From the NCBI GenBank assembly GCA_030621535.1, contig JAUXHM010000035.1, positions 1 to 9,164 on the forward strand: DNA of 9,164 nucleotides, given 5' to 3'. The stretch comes from Candidatus Methanophagales archaeon. Lineage in GTDB: Archaea; Halobacteriota; Syntropharchaeia; Alkanophagales; Methanospirareceae. A program made the position numbers and the translations under genes. Below are positions 1 to 6,658 of this stretch, in pieces. Under the pieces are notes generated by a model. That model was not told the DNA's origin and made no database searches. It was given only the letters and a program-made list of their open reading frames with translations. Within the stretch, counting starts at the first letter, position 1. Every line of letters starts with the position of its first letter.

Positions 1-962
1 TTGTTGATGCGTCCGGGCTTGCGGGCAGTGTTAGCGCCTTAGTCCACGGGTACAAGACCTTCGACCCTTCGCTAAAGTTCGCAGGCGTCATCTTGAACCG
101 AGTTGGAAGTAAACGGCACCGGGAGCTACTTGAAGAGGCATTACGAGGCGTCACGACTGTTTTTGGGGCTATTCCAAGGGACGAAGCAGTGAAAATCCAG
201 GGAAGGCACTTAGGGCTTTTTATGGCTCATGAGGTTGACCGCACGGTATTAAACGGCTATTCAAAACTCGTAGAGGAAAATATAGACATGGATAGTTTGC
301 TTGAAGCGACAGAGGTTGAGATTCCAGAACCGGAGCCAGAGTCACCGTTAAGAGCTGTTGATGGCGTCAGAGTGGGCGTAGCGATGGACGAAGCGTTCTG
401 TTTCTACTACCCGGAGAACTTAGACATCTTGCGTGATTTCGGTGCTGAAGTCGTCCCCTTCTCTCCGCTTCGGGACGCTTTACCTGACGTTGATGCTTTC
501 TACATCGGTGGCGGCTATCCTGAACTATACGCAGAGCAGCTGGAAGAGAACGGTTCTTTACGTGAGGCGCTTGTTGATGCGATTCGGCATGGGTCACCGC
601 TCTACGCGGAATGCGGTGGCTTGCTTTACTGTCTTGAGCAACTTGAAGACAAGGAGATGCTTGGCTTGTTCAAAGGTTCTGCAAAACTCACAAACCGGCT
701 CCATGCCGTGGGCTATGTCGAAGCCGTTGCCGTAGCGGACAGCCTTCTTTTCCCGCGCGGTGCGAGATTCCGCGGGCACGAGTTCCATTATTCCACGGTG
801 AATGGAGTTATGGCGGAATTCGCATACGAGCTTCTAAAAGGTGTCGGAATAGAGAACAAAAGGGACGGAATCTTCAGAGAAAACGTTCTCGCTTCATACA
901 CGCATCTGCACGCATTGGGAAACGAGAAGGCGTTCCTCAGGTTCCTGGAGGCTGCGAGGTGA
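1..962 (+). CDS. cbiA: Cobyrinate a,c-diamide synthase, C-terminal part (5' end outside window)
   Basis: Amidates the a and c acetate side chains of cobyrinate using glutamine and ATP in the cytoplasm. The open frame runs from the window edge (first full codon at 3) to TGA at 960-962, about 319 residues; the family is usually about 450, so the N-terminal P-loop part is missing because of the window cut. The first residues still show the family pattern DASG...GS...LVHG...FDP followed by AGVILNRVGS. The TTG at 93 lies inside this conserved stretch and is not the start. The C-terminal glutamine amidotransferase domain has the nucleophile motif AECGGL (Cys codon 612-614), GHEFHYS near 776-790, and SYTHLHALGN near 894-923. 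The paralogous Ni-sirohydrochlorin a,c-diamide synthase (CfbB) of F430 synthesis has the same fold; the corrin gene neighbours favour CbiA, but the cut sequence alone does not exclude CfbB. Confidence 0.9.
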   Translation, partial: VDASGLAGSVSALVHGYKTFDPSLKFAGVILNRVGSKRHRELLEEALRGVTTVFGAIPRDEAVKIQGRHLGLFMAHEVDRTVLNGYSKLVEENIDMDSLLEATEVEIPEPEPESPLRAVDGVRVGVAMDEAFCFYYPENLDILRDFGAEVVPFSPLRDALPDVDAFYIGGGYPELYAEQLEENGSLREALVDAIRHGSPLYAECGGLLYCLEQLEDKEMLGLFKGSAKLTNRLHAVGYVEAVAVADSLLFPRGARFRGHEFHYSTVNGVMAEFAYELLKGVGIENKRDGIFRENVLASYTHLHALGNEKAFLRFLEAAR

Positions 963-1022
963 TGAGTGGAAATGGGAAAGTAATTGTTTCCCTTAGAATA
1001 CTACTACGAAAATAAGAATGGA

Positions 1023-1071
1023 TTTCATTACTAATGAAAACATACCCACAAAGGTTTCATTACTAATGAAA
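1023..1071. promoter_or_regulatory. Two identical 17-bp palindromes (putative operator pair)
   Basis: The sequence TTTCATTACTAATGAAA occurs at 1023-1039 and again at 1055-1071. Each is a perfect palindrome with 8-bp arms around a single central C; both are followed by AAC. The centres (1031 and 1063) are 32 bp apart, close to three helical turns, so two protein dimers would sit on the same DNA face. The second copy ends 8 bp before the TATA-like element of the ATPase gene. The likely role is a binding site for a dimeric regulator of that gene; the identity of the regulator is unknown. Confidence 0.7.
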
Positions 1072-1079
1072 ACTTAATG

Positions 1080-1089
1080 TTAATAAAAA
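1080..1089 (+). promoter_or_regulatory. TATA-like box of the ATPase gene
   Basis: TTAATAAAAA is centred about 25 nt before the ATG at 1109, the usual archaeal TATA-to-start distance. No Shine-Dalgarno sequence lies before that ATG (the preceding bases are AAAAGTATCTAAAAAATC), so a leaderless transcript is the simplest reading. The start site itself is inferred. Confidence 0.5.
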
Positions 1090-1108
1090 CAAAAGTATCT
1101 AAAAAATC

Positions 1109-2392
1109 ATGAATACAAGACAGCTTAAAGAGATAGTTGTTCAGCAAAGGGAAGAGCTAAAAGAGAAGGGCAGAGGAATAGAGCGAGAAAGTCTGGGAGA
1201 GATAAGAAAATATCTGAAGATTCCACACGCAGTGATAATCAGCGGTGTGAGACGCTCCGGGAAATCAACCCTGTTAACGCAGATAATATCACAGTGGTTC
1301 GATGAGAACTTTTATTATCTGAACTTTGAGGACGAGCGGTTGATTTCATTTTCGGCGGAAGAAGATTTTGACAGGCTTTACCAGGTATTCTTGGAGCTTT
1401 ATGGAGTGCAAAGAACCTTTTTTCTTGATGAAATCCAGAATGTTCAGGGTTGGGAGAGATTTGTGAGAAGGATGTATGAACGCGGGTTTAAATTCTTCAT
1501 CACCGGGTCGAATGCCAGACTGCTGAGCAGAGAACTGGCAACGCATCTAACTGGAAGACACCTGATGAAAGAGATATATCCCCTCTCATTCCGTGAATAT
1601 TTAAGGTTTAAAAAAATCGGTTTGAAAGAGAATTTTGAATATATTACAGAGGAGCGGGTAAAAATCATGAAAAATCTCGCACAATATATTGAAGAGGGCG
1701 GTTTTCCGGAGTATTTGAAATATGAGGAGAAGGACATACTTCGCAGGCTCTTCAGTGATGTGATCTTTAGAGACATACTCGTGAGATACGGCGTAAGGGA
1801 AACAAAGACATTTCAGGAGATTGCCAACTATCTCCTGGCGAATGTCTCAAACACCATCAGCTACAACAGATTAAAGAATATCTTTAATCTTGGGAGCGTG
1901 AATACCGTGAAGAATTATACTGAATATCTGGAGAACAGTTTTCTAATGTTCTTCGTCAATCAATTTTCATATTCCGGAGGTAAGCAATCGAGATCGCCAA
2001 AGAAGGTTTACTGTATAGACACAGGCTTGAGAAATGCGGTCTCTTTTAAATTCTCGGCGGACATCGGGAGGGCGATAGAAAATCTCGTATTCATAGAATT
2101 GAAACGCCGTTCTTCAGATTCAACAGAGATATATTATTGGAAGAATAAGGGAGAGGTAGATTTTGTGATAAAGGAGGGCTTACGCGTTAAGGAATTGATT
2201 CAGGTTTGCTATTCCATGGATGAAAAGACAGAGGAGAGGGAGGTAAGGAGCTTGGTAAAGGCGATGGATGATTTCAAGCTAAAAGAGGGGCTGGTGATAA
2301 CCGAAGACCTTGATAAGGAAAAGGAAGTGGATAACAAAAAGATAGTGTACAAACCGCTGTGGACGTGGCTGTTAAAATGGCGAAAAGGATAA
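1109..2392 (+). CDS. AAA+ ATPase of the AAA_14/DUF4143 family
   Basis: A 427-residue P-loop ATPase. Visible motifs are Walker A GVRRSGKST (46-54), Walker B FFLDEI (104-109), and a sensor-like ITGSNA (131-136) followed by LTGR and the family-typical YPLSFREYL (157-165). A winged-helix-like stretch lies around 235-275. The C-terminal DUF4143 part resembles a PD-(D/E)XK nuclease fold, with ENLVFIEL (324-331), EVDFVI (349-354) and KELIQV (361-366). Proteins of this family are common in archaea and occur as isolated, patchily distributed genes; the cellular function is not established. It has no known role in B12 synthesis. The gene is visibly more AT-rich than cbiA and cbiP on either side, has its own palindrome/TATA promoter region, and its last 16 nt overlap the chosen cbiP start, which suggests acquisition into the operon. 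Family assignment is firm; function is open. Confidence 0.88.
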   Translation: MNTRQLKEIVVQQREELKEKGRGIERESLGEIRKYLKIPHAVIISGVRRSGKSTLLTQIISQWFDENFYYLNFEDERLISFSAEEDFDRLYQVFLELYGVQRTFFLDEIQNVQGWERFVRRMYERGFKFFITGSNARLLSRELATHLTGRHLMKEIYPLSFREYLRFKKIGLKENFEYITEERVKIMKNLAQYIEEGGFPEYLKYEEKDILRRLFSDVIFRDILVRYGVRETKTFQEIANYLLANVSNTISYNRLKNIFNLGSVNTVKNYTEYLENSFLMFFVNQFSYSGGKQSRSPKKVYCIDTGLRNAVSFKFSADIGRAIENLVFIELKRRSSDSTEIYYWKNKGEVDFVIKEGLRVKELIQVCYSMDEKTEEREVRSLVKAMDDFKLKEGLVITEDLDKEKEVDNKKIVYKPLWTWLLKWRKG

Positions 2393-3945
2393 TGGTGCAG
2401 GGCACGGGGTCGGGAGTGGGCAAGAGTGTAATTGTGGCAGCGCTTTGCCGCATACTCACACAGGAAGGCTACAAAGCCGCTCCTTTTAAATCGCAGAATA
2501 TGTCGCTTAACAGTTATGCTACTGCAGACGGTCTTGAAATGGGAAGGGCGCAGGCATTCCAAGCGTTCGCCGCTCGTAAAGAGCCGACAGTGGAGATGAA
2601 TCCTATTTTATTGAAACCCACAAGCGACACCGGCGCCCAGGTTATCGTGCGAGGAAAGCCCATAGGCAACATGACGGCAAGGGAATATCACGACTACAAA
2701 CCCCGAGCATTGAACCTCATAGAGGACTGTTTTGATAAACTGGACCGTGAAAACGACGTGGTGGTGATAGAAGGTGCAGGCAGTCCCGCTGAGGTGAACC
2801 TTCGTGAGAACGACATCGTGAATATGAGCATCGCAAAACTTTTAAATGCGCCCGTTGTGCTCGTTGGCGACATAGACATGGGAGGCGTCTTTGCGTGGGT
2901 CGTGGGAACGCTGGAGTTGCTTGATGAAGAAGAGCGGGAGTTGGTGAAGGCTATTCTGATAAACAAGTTCCGTGGGGACATAGACATACTCAAACCAGGA
3001 CTGGAGTTCCTTGAGAAACGAGTCAATAAACCCGTGATTGGCGTTATTCCTTATTTCCAAGATATAAGGATACAGGAAGAGGACTCTGTATCCTTGGCAG
3101 TGGCGAAAGGGAAAAAGACAGTAACGAGCGAGGAAAAAGCGATAACGATAGAAGTCGTTCAGCTGCCGCACATAGCCAATTTCACTGATTTTGACGCTTT
3201 AGAAGCTGAGGATGACGTTTTGCTGCGTTACGTTGGCGGGGGAGAAGAATTAAGCGAGCCTGATGTGATAATTATACCGGGGTCAAAGAACACGATAGGC
3301 GACCTGTCGTACCTCGAAAATAGCGGATACGCATCGGAGATAGTGGAGAAGGCGAGGGGCGGGAAGTGCGTTGTTTTTGGAATCTGTGGCGGTTATCAGA
3401 TGCTCTGTAGCTCCATAACGGACCCGGAAGGCGTGGAATCAAAGCTCGAAGCGACCGAGGGGCTTGGGCTGCTGCCTGCCACGACGGAATTTGAAAGTCA
3501 TGCACGGAAAATGACGAATCAAGTGCGGGCGATGGCTGACTTGCCGTTCTACACTGGAGAAATAGCGGGATATGAAATACACATGGGAAGGACTTATTTC
3601 TCCGATGGCGAGATAAAGAACGCATTCAGGATATTCGAGCGTTCAGGAGAAAAGGTTATAGACGATGGTGGTGGTGGCGGTGCTGTTTATGGTAACGTTA
3701 TCGGGACTTATATACACGGAATATTCGATAATGATGCCTTCAGACGAGCTTTTCTGGACCACGTAAGAGCGAGAAAGGGACTGCCTCTGTTGCGTGCAGA
3801 CGAAACCAAAAGCGAAGACAAAAATAAGACCGGGATTGATTGGGATGCGGAATACAATAAGTTAGCAGACGTCGTGCGGAGCAATGTTGATATGGATAAG
3901 CTATACGATATAATTTTTTTTAGCAGTAGCGAGAGGTATGGATAA
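2377..3945 (+). CDS. cbiP: Cobyric acid synthase
   Basis: Glutamine-dependent amidation of side chains b, d, e and g of adenosyl-cobyrinate a,c-diamide to give cobyric acid. It is 522 residues from the chosen ATG, near the family's usual 490-510. The N-terminal dethiobiotin-synthetase-like ATPase domain has the P-loop GTGSGVGKS (9-17), FKSQNMSLNS (37-46) and IEGAGSPAEVNL (131-142). The C-terminal amidotransferase domain has FGICGGYQ with the nucleophile Cys337 (codon 3385-3387), GYEIHMGRT, and YIHGIF with His447 (codon 3715-3717). The ATG at 2377 is chosen because MAKRIMVQGT aligns with the start of known CbiP proteins. Alternatives are GTG 2359 (longer) and ATG 2392, which overlaps the ATPase stop as TAATG. 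The start lies within the ATPase 3' end, so translation is probably coupled. A run of five glycines (about 429-433) precedes the last conserved block. Confidence 0.95.
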   Translation: MAKRIMVQGTGSGVGKSVIVAALCRILTQEGYKAAPFKSQNMSLNSYATADGLEMGRAQAFQAFAARKEPTVEMNPILLKPTSDTGAQVIVRGKPIGNMTAREYHDYKPRALNLIEDCFDKLDRENDVVVIEGAGSPAEVNLRENDIVNMSIAKLLNAPVVLVGDIDMGGVFAWVVGTLELLDEEERELVKAILINKFRGDIDILKPGLEFLEKRVNKPVIGVIPYFQDIRIQEEDSVSLAVAKGKKTVTSEEKAITIEVVQLPHIANFTDFDALEAEDDVLLRYVGGGEELSEPDVIIIPGSKNTIGDLSYLENSGYASEIVEKARGGKCVVFGICGGYQMLCSSITDPEGVESKLEATEGLGLLPATTEFESHARKMTNQVRAMADLPFYTGEIAGYEIHMGRTYFSDGEIKNAFRIFERSGEKVIDDGGGGGAVYGNVIGTYIHGIFDNDAFRRAFLDHVRARKGLPLLRADETKSEDKNKTGIDWDAEYNKLADVVRSNVDMDKLYDIIFFSSSERYG

Positions 3946-3946
3946 A

Positions 3947-4552
3947 ATGAGTAGCATGGAACAGAATTTGGGGGTGAAGTGGCAATATAAATCAACTGGA
4001 ATACCTGACAACCTGTTCTCGAGGTCAAAAGCAGGTTTAACACGAGAAGAAATCCGCTCGATTATCGCATCAAAAGCGAGGATAAAAGGAAACGAGAGAA
4101 TTTTAGACGTGGGTACGGGTTCAGGGAGCGTGTCCATCGAATTCGCGCTGTTAGGTTGCGATGTTACGGCGGTGGAGAAGGATGAAGATAATTTTGAGGT
4201 TGCAAGAAAGAACACGGAAAGATTTGGGTTGAATGATAAAATCAAGCTCATTTTTGGCGCGATGGAAAAAGTTGATTTGAACAACCGTTTTTTTGATGTC
4301 ATCTTCTTTGGAGGCACGGATAATCTGGAAAAATCGTTTGACAATGTGTTCAAGCACTTGAAAACGGGAGGCAGGGTTATTATTGCAGCAGTCAGACTTG
4401 AGACCGTGGTGGAAGCCATAGGAGTATTGAAGAACAGAGGTATCAATCCCGAGGTTCTGAATATTTGCTTGAACAAAGGCAAGGATTTAGGCGGCAAAAC
4501 TGCCCTCGCACCTTCTTATCCCGTATTCCTCATCTATGGAGACAAGAAATGA
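3947..4552 (+). CDS. cbiT: Cobalt-precorrin-6B/7 C15-methyltransferase (decarboxylating)
   Basis: Methylates C15 and decarboxylates the C12 acetate of the corrin precursor with SAM. It is 201 residues, close to the family's usual 190-200 for stand-alone CbiT. It carries the N-terminal signature GIPDNLF (18-24), LTREEIRSI (31-39), the Rossmann SAM motif ILDVGTGSGSVSIE (52-65), and the C-terminal RLETVVEA (150-157) and LGGKT. Start choice: GAGAGG at 3931-3936 is 10 nt before ATG 3947 but only 1 nt before ATG 3938, so 3947 is preferred; 3938 would add MDK and overlap cbiP by 8 nt. The gene follows cbiP directly and overlaps cbiL, so it is part of one operon. Its partner CbiE (C5 methylation) is not fused and not seen in the window. 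Confidence 0.93.
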   Translation: MSSMEQNLGVKWQYKSTGIPDNLFSRSKAGLTREEIRSIIASKARIKGNERILDVGTGSGSVSIEFALLGCDVTAVEKDEDNFEVARKNTERFGLNDKIKLIFGAMEKVDLNNRFFDVIFFGGTDNLEKSFDNVFKHLKTGGRVIIAAVRLETVVEAIGVLKNRGINPEVLNICLNKGKDLGGKTALAPSYPVFLIYGDKK

Positions 4553-5256
4553 AAATCAACAAGCTCAGCAAGCTGTATGGAATAGGCGTGGGACCGGGCG
4601 ACCCGGAACTGCTCACATTGAAAGCGTATAAAACACTCAAAGAAGTGGATATGATAGTTACTCCGCGGTCGAGCGAGGATAAAAGGTGTCTTGCTTTGCT
4701 CACGATTGAAGGAATTATAAACGAGAGAAAGAACAAGCCAATTGTTGTTGAACCCGTATTCCCAATGACGAAAGACCAGGCGAAATTGGACTTCTATTGG
4801 GAAAAGGCGCGGGAAGAGGTGTTGAGAAATGCGAAGGGGTGTGAAACAGTCGCATTCATCACGCTGGGTGACCCCAGCCTGTATTCCACGTTCTACCGAT
4901 TTCTGGAGATTTTTAAAGATGCTGTGGATGAGGTAGAAGTAGTACCGGGGGTAACATCCTTCTCAGCTTGCTCTTCTATTGCTAAAGCCCCTATTGCAGA
5001 AGGAAATGAAATCGTTTCCATTGTCCCCGACGTAAAAGGGAACGAAAATGCGGTGCAGGTAATTCAAAACTCCGATTCCTTGATATTCCTCAAGCCGAAA
5101 AATATGGACGCGATAAAAACTATGCTGGGCAATAAAAAAGCCATCCTGGGCGTTAAGGTTGGGTTTGAAGACCAAAAAATGGTTTTTGCAAAACTCAACG
5201 AATTACAACAACCGGGTCATTACCTCTCTACGCTTATCGTGAAGAAGGAGGTTTAG
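4549..5256 (+). CDS. cbiL: Cobalt-factor-II/precorrin-2 C20-methyltransferase
   Basis: Transfers a methyl group from SAM to C20 of the dipyrrocorphin, an early step of the anaerobic corrin route. It is 235 residues, as usual for the family. Motifs of the tetrapyrrole methylase fold are YGIGVGPGDPELLTLKA (10-26), the CbiL-typical TLGDPSLYSTF (105-115) and EVVPGVTSFSA (130-140). The ATG at 4549 is fixed by the ATGA overlap with the cbiT stop (4550-4552), by GGAG at 4538-4541 with 7-nt spacing, and because the conserved fold begins at residue 10. An upstream ATG at 4465 would only add out-of-frame cbiT sequence. Translational coupling with cbiT is likely. Confidence 0.94.
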   Translation: MKINKLSKLYGIGVGPGDPELLTLKAYKTLKEVDMIVTPRSSEDKRCLALLTIEGIINERKNKPIVVEPVFPMTKDQAKLDFYWEKAREEVLRNAKGCETVAFITLGDPSLYSTFYRFLEIFKDAVDEVEVVPGVTSFSACSSIAKAPIAEGNEIVSIVPDVKGNENAVQVIQNSDSLIFLKPKNMDAIKTMLGNKKAILGVKVGFEDQKMVFAKLNELQQPGHYLSTLIVKKEV

Positions 5257-5268
5257 ATACAAAACCAA

Positions 5269-5408
5269 AACCACAAGATTACACAAGATTAACACAGAAG
5301 AGAGAAAAATAAAAAATATGAATGAAAAGTGGCTTTATAAGGACTTAACTCAGAAGAGTTTGGAGGTAAAAAGAGGAATCTCGTGAAAATCTGTGTAATC
5401 GGGTGGTT
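5269..5408. repeat. Inverted-repeat element, copy A (between cbiL and cbiF)
   Basis: The left arm (5269-5298) begins AACCACAAGATTACACAAGA and the right arm (5379-5408) ends ATCTGTGTAATCGGGTGGTT. The right arm reverse-complemented matches the left arm with a few mismatches and one gap, so the transcript could fold into a long hairpin. The left arm matches copy B (6144-6173) at 29 of 30 positions. The interior is A/G-rich and about 55 nt longer than in copy B; it contains a TATA-like TTTATAAG (5334-5341). The sequence style (AACCAC...GATTACACA) resembles non-coding palindromic repeats dispersed in many prokaryotic genomes. It starts 13 nt after the cbiL stop and ends at the base before the cbiF ATG. 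Confidence 0.75.
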
Positions 5409-6167
5409 ATGAAAATGAAACCGAAAGTAGTTTTTGTTGGCGCAGGACCGGGCGACCCCGAATTGCTCACGCTAAGGGGGAAGCGAGAGATAGAAAGTGC
5501 GGACGTGATAATATACGCAGGTTCGCTCGTCCACAGAGACATTTTAAAATATGCGAGGAGTGATGCGATACAGATAGATAGCTATGGTAAGACCAGGGAA
5601 GATTTATTCGCACTGTACAAGAAGTTTGCAGTTGAGGGAAAGAGAATAGTGCGGCTTCATACCGGCGACTTGAGTTTCTATTCCGCTATTCTGGAACAGA
5701 TGGAATACCTCGAGTCAATTGATATAGATTTTGAACTTGTTCCCGGAGTTACGGCGTTCTCTGCCGCATCAGCATCGTTAAAACGCGAACTCACTTCGCC
5801 CGGCGTATCGCAAACGCTGATAATCACAAAACCGTTTGGGAAGACAGGCAAGCCCGCAGAGGAAAGCATAGCGGAACTTTCAAAGCACGGTGCGACAATG
5901 GTCATTTTTCTCGGTGTGCATCTCATTGACGATGTCGTTTCCGAGCTAAGGGTCGGCTATCCACCTGAGACACACGTAGCAGTGGTTCATAAAGCGTCGT
6001 GGGCAGAAGAGCGGATAATAAGAGGCACTTTAGATGATATTGCCGGGAAGGTGAAGAAAGAGGGTATAAAGAGTCAATCGGTGATAATAGTAGGGGACGT
6101 GCTTAATAAGTCGGGCGTTTCAATATTGTATTCTGGAGGTAAAAACCACGAGATTACACAAGATTAA
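5409..6167 (+). CDS. cbiF: Cobalt-precorrin-4 C11-methyltransferase
   Basis: Methylates C11 of the ring-contracted intermediate with SAM. It is 252 residues from ATG 5409, the family's usual size. Motifs are VVFVGAGPGDPELLTLRG (7-24), RLHTGD (82-87), EQMEYL (96-101), VPGVTAFSAASASLKRELT (111-129), HGATMVIFL (160-168) and SVIIVGDVL (224-232). The usual GDPS(L/I)YGA reads GDLSFYSA (86-93) here, with Leu in place of Pro. GTG 5403 and ATG 5415 are alternative starts. The upstream GGGTGG (5401-5406), the only SD-like sequence, belongs to repeat copy A. The final codons, for NHEITQD plus the TAA stop, lie inside the left arm of repeat copy B, so the C-terminus is repeat-derived. Confidence 0.93.
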   Translation: MKMKPKVVFVGAGPGDPELLTLRGKREIESADVIIYAGSLVHRDILKYARSDAIQIDSYGKTREDLFALYKKFAVEGKRIVRLHTGDLSFYSAILEQMEYLESIDIDFELVPGVTAFSAASASLKRELTSPGVSQTLIITKPFGKTGKPAEESIAELSKHGATMVIFLGVHLIDDVVSELRVGYPPETHVAVVHKASWAEERIIRGTLDDIAGKVKKEGIKSQSVIIVGDVLNKSGVSILYSGGKNHEITQD

Positions 6168-6229
6168 CACAGAGGGAAAGGGAAAATAATGAATAAAAAA
6201 TCTTGTGAAAATCTGTGTAATCTGTGGTT
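6144..6229. repeat. Inverted-repeat element, copy B (overlapping the cbiF 3' end)
   Basis: The left arm (6144-6173) begins AACCACGAGATTACACAAGA and the right arm (6201-6229) ends ATCTGTGTAATCTGTGGTT. The arms are complementary over about 29 bp with small gaps and mismatches; the centre is an AG-rich loop of about 27 nt. It has the same orientation as copy A and the copies' arms are nearly identical. The left arm is translated as the cbiF C-terminus up to the TAA at 6165-6167; the right arm ends 17 nt before the cbiG ATG. Confidence 0.8.
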
Positions 6230-6232
6230 ATA

Positions 6233-6239
6233 AAAGGAG
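6233..6239 (+). promoter_or_regulatory. Ribosome binding site of the cbiG N-terminal gene
   Basis: AAAGGAG lies 7 nt before ATG 6247, just outside the right arm of repeat copy B. It is a clear Shine-Dalgarno site that fixes the start of the downstream gene. Confidence 0.6.
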
Positions 6240-6246
6240 CTAATCT

Positions 6247-6648
6247 ATGATTGCTATCTTCTCACTTGCTCAGGAATCTGTTGCAATTGCCGAAAAGGTG
6301 AAACGTGTGCTCTTAGCCGAAGGATTCGATGCAGAGCTGATATGCTCCGAACTGATTTCTTGCGAAGGCGGTAAGAAAGTAAAAAGCGTTTACCGTGCCA
6401 TAAAGGAAAATTTCAAGCAGAAGAAGAATATTGTTGCCATTCTCCCTATGGGTGTGGTGGTGAGGGCAATAGAACCGAAGAAGAAGACCGAAGACCCCTG
6501 GGTGGTGTGCATAGACGAGAATGGGAAATGGGTTATACCTGTGCTGAACGGGCATAGAGGAGCGAATAAATTCGCAGAACTCATTGCCGCAGGGATATCG
6601 GCACAAGCGGTGATAACAACGTTTAAAATGATGAACGAACAAGAATGA
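6247..6648 (+). CDS. cbiG: CbiG N-terminal domain protein (split cobalt-precorrin-5A hydrolase)
   Basis: CbiG opens the ring A lactone of cobalt-precorrin-5A and releases the two-carbon fragment as acetaldehyde. This 133-residue gene encodes only the N-terminal domain (CbiG_N). Motifs are IVAILPMGVVVRAIEP (62-77), DPWVVCIDENGKWVIPVLNGH (83-103, the family pattern DPaVvvvDe.G...ipLLsGH), GAN (105-107) and AVITT (121-125). It ends nine residues after ITT, where intact CbiG would run into its middle domain. The second half is in the next gene, 10 nt downstream, in another frame. The combined length of 264 residues is well short of the usual 330-360, so this is a split with loss of the middle region, not a single frameshift. 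Confidence 0.88.
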   Translation: MIAIFSLAQESVAIAEKVKRVLLAEGFDAELICSELISCEGGKKVKSVYRAIKENFKQKKNIVAILPMGVVVRAIEPKKKTEDPWVVCIDENGKWVIPVLNGHRGANKFAELIAAGISAQAVITTFKMMNEQE

Positions 6649-6658
6649 AAAGCATAAA

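Noticed and set aside
974..992. Hairpin GGGAAA/TTTCCC after cbiA as terminator
   Set aside because: Only a 6-bp stem and no following T-run; termination cannot be supported.
1023..1073. CRISPR-like repeat pair
   Set aside because: Only two copies of a short perfect palindrome with a 15-bp spacer; fits an operator pair, not an array.
963..1108. Cobalamin riboswitch upstream of the cob genes
   Set aside because: No B12-box-like or conserved stem sequence is visible here or in other gaps; such riboswitches are rare in archaea.
3901..4497. Antisense open frame of 198 codons opposite cbiT
   Set aside because: It lies fully over cbiP/cbiT, which have strong family motifs; its translation is low-complexity and shows no domain, promoter or ribosome site.
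4465..4548. Longer start for cbiL at ATG 4465
   Set aside because: The extension is cbiT sequence read in another frame; ATG 4549 has GGAG at the right distance and the ATGA overlap.
5318..5386. 22-codon frame (MNEKWLYKDL...) inside repeat copy A
   Set aside because: No ribosome site, lies within repeat interior absent from copy B, and has no recognisable motif.
6228..6235. TATA-like TTATAAAA before the cbiG N-terminal gene
   Set aside because: Only about 15 nt from the ATG, so a transcript would start inside the gene; AAAGGAG shows ordinary SD-led translation instead.
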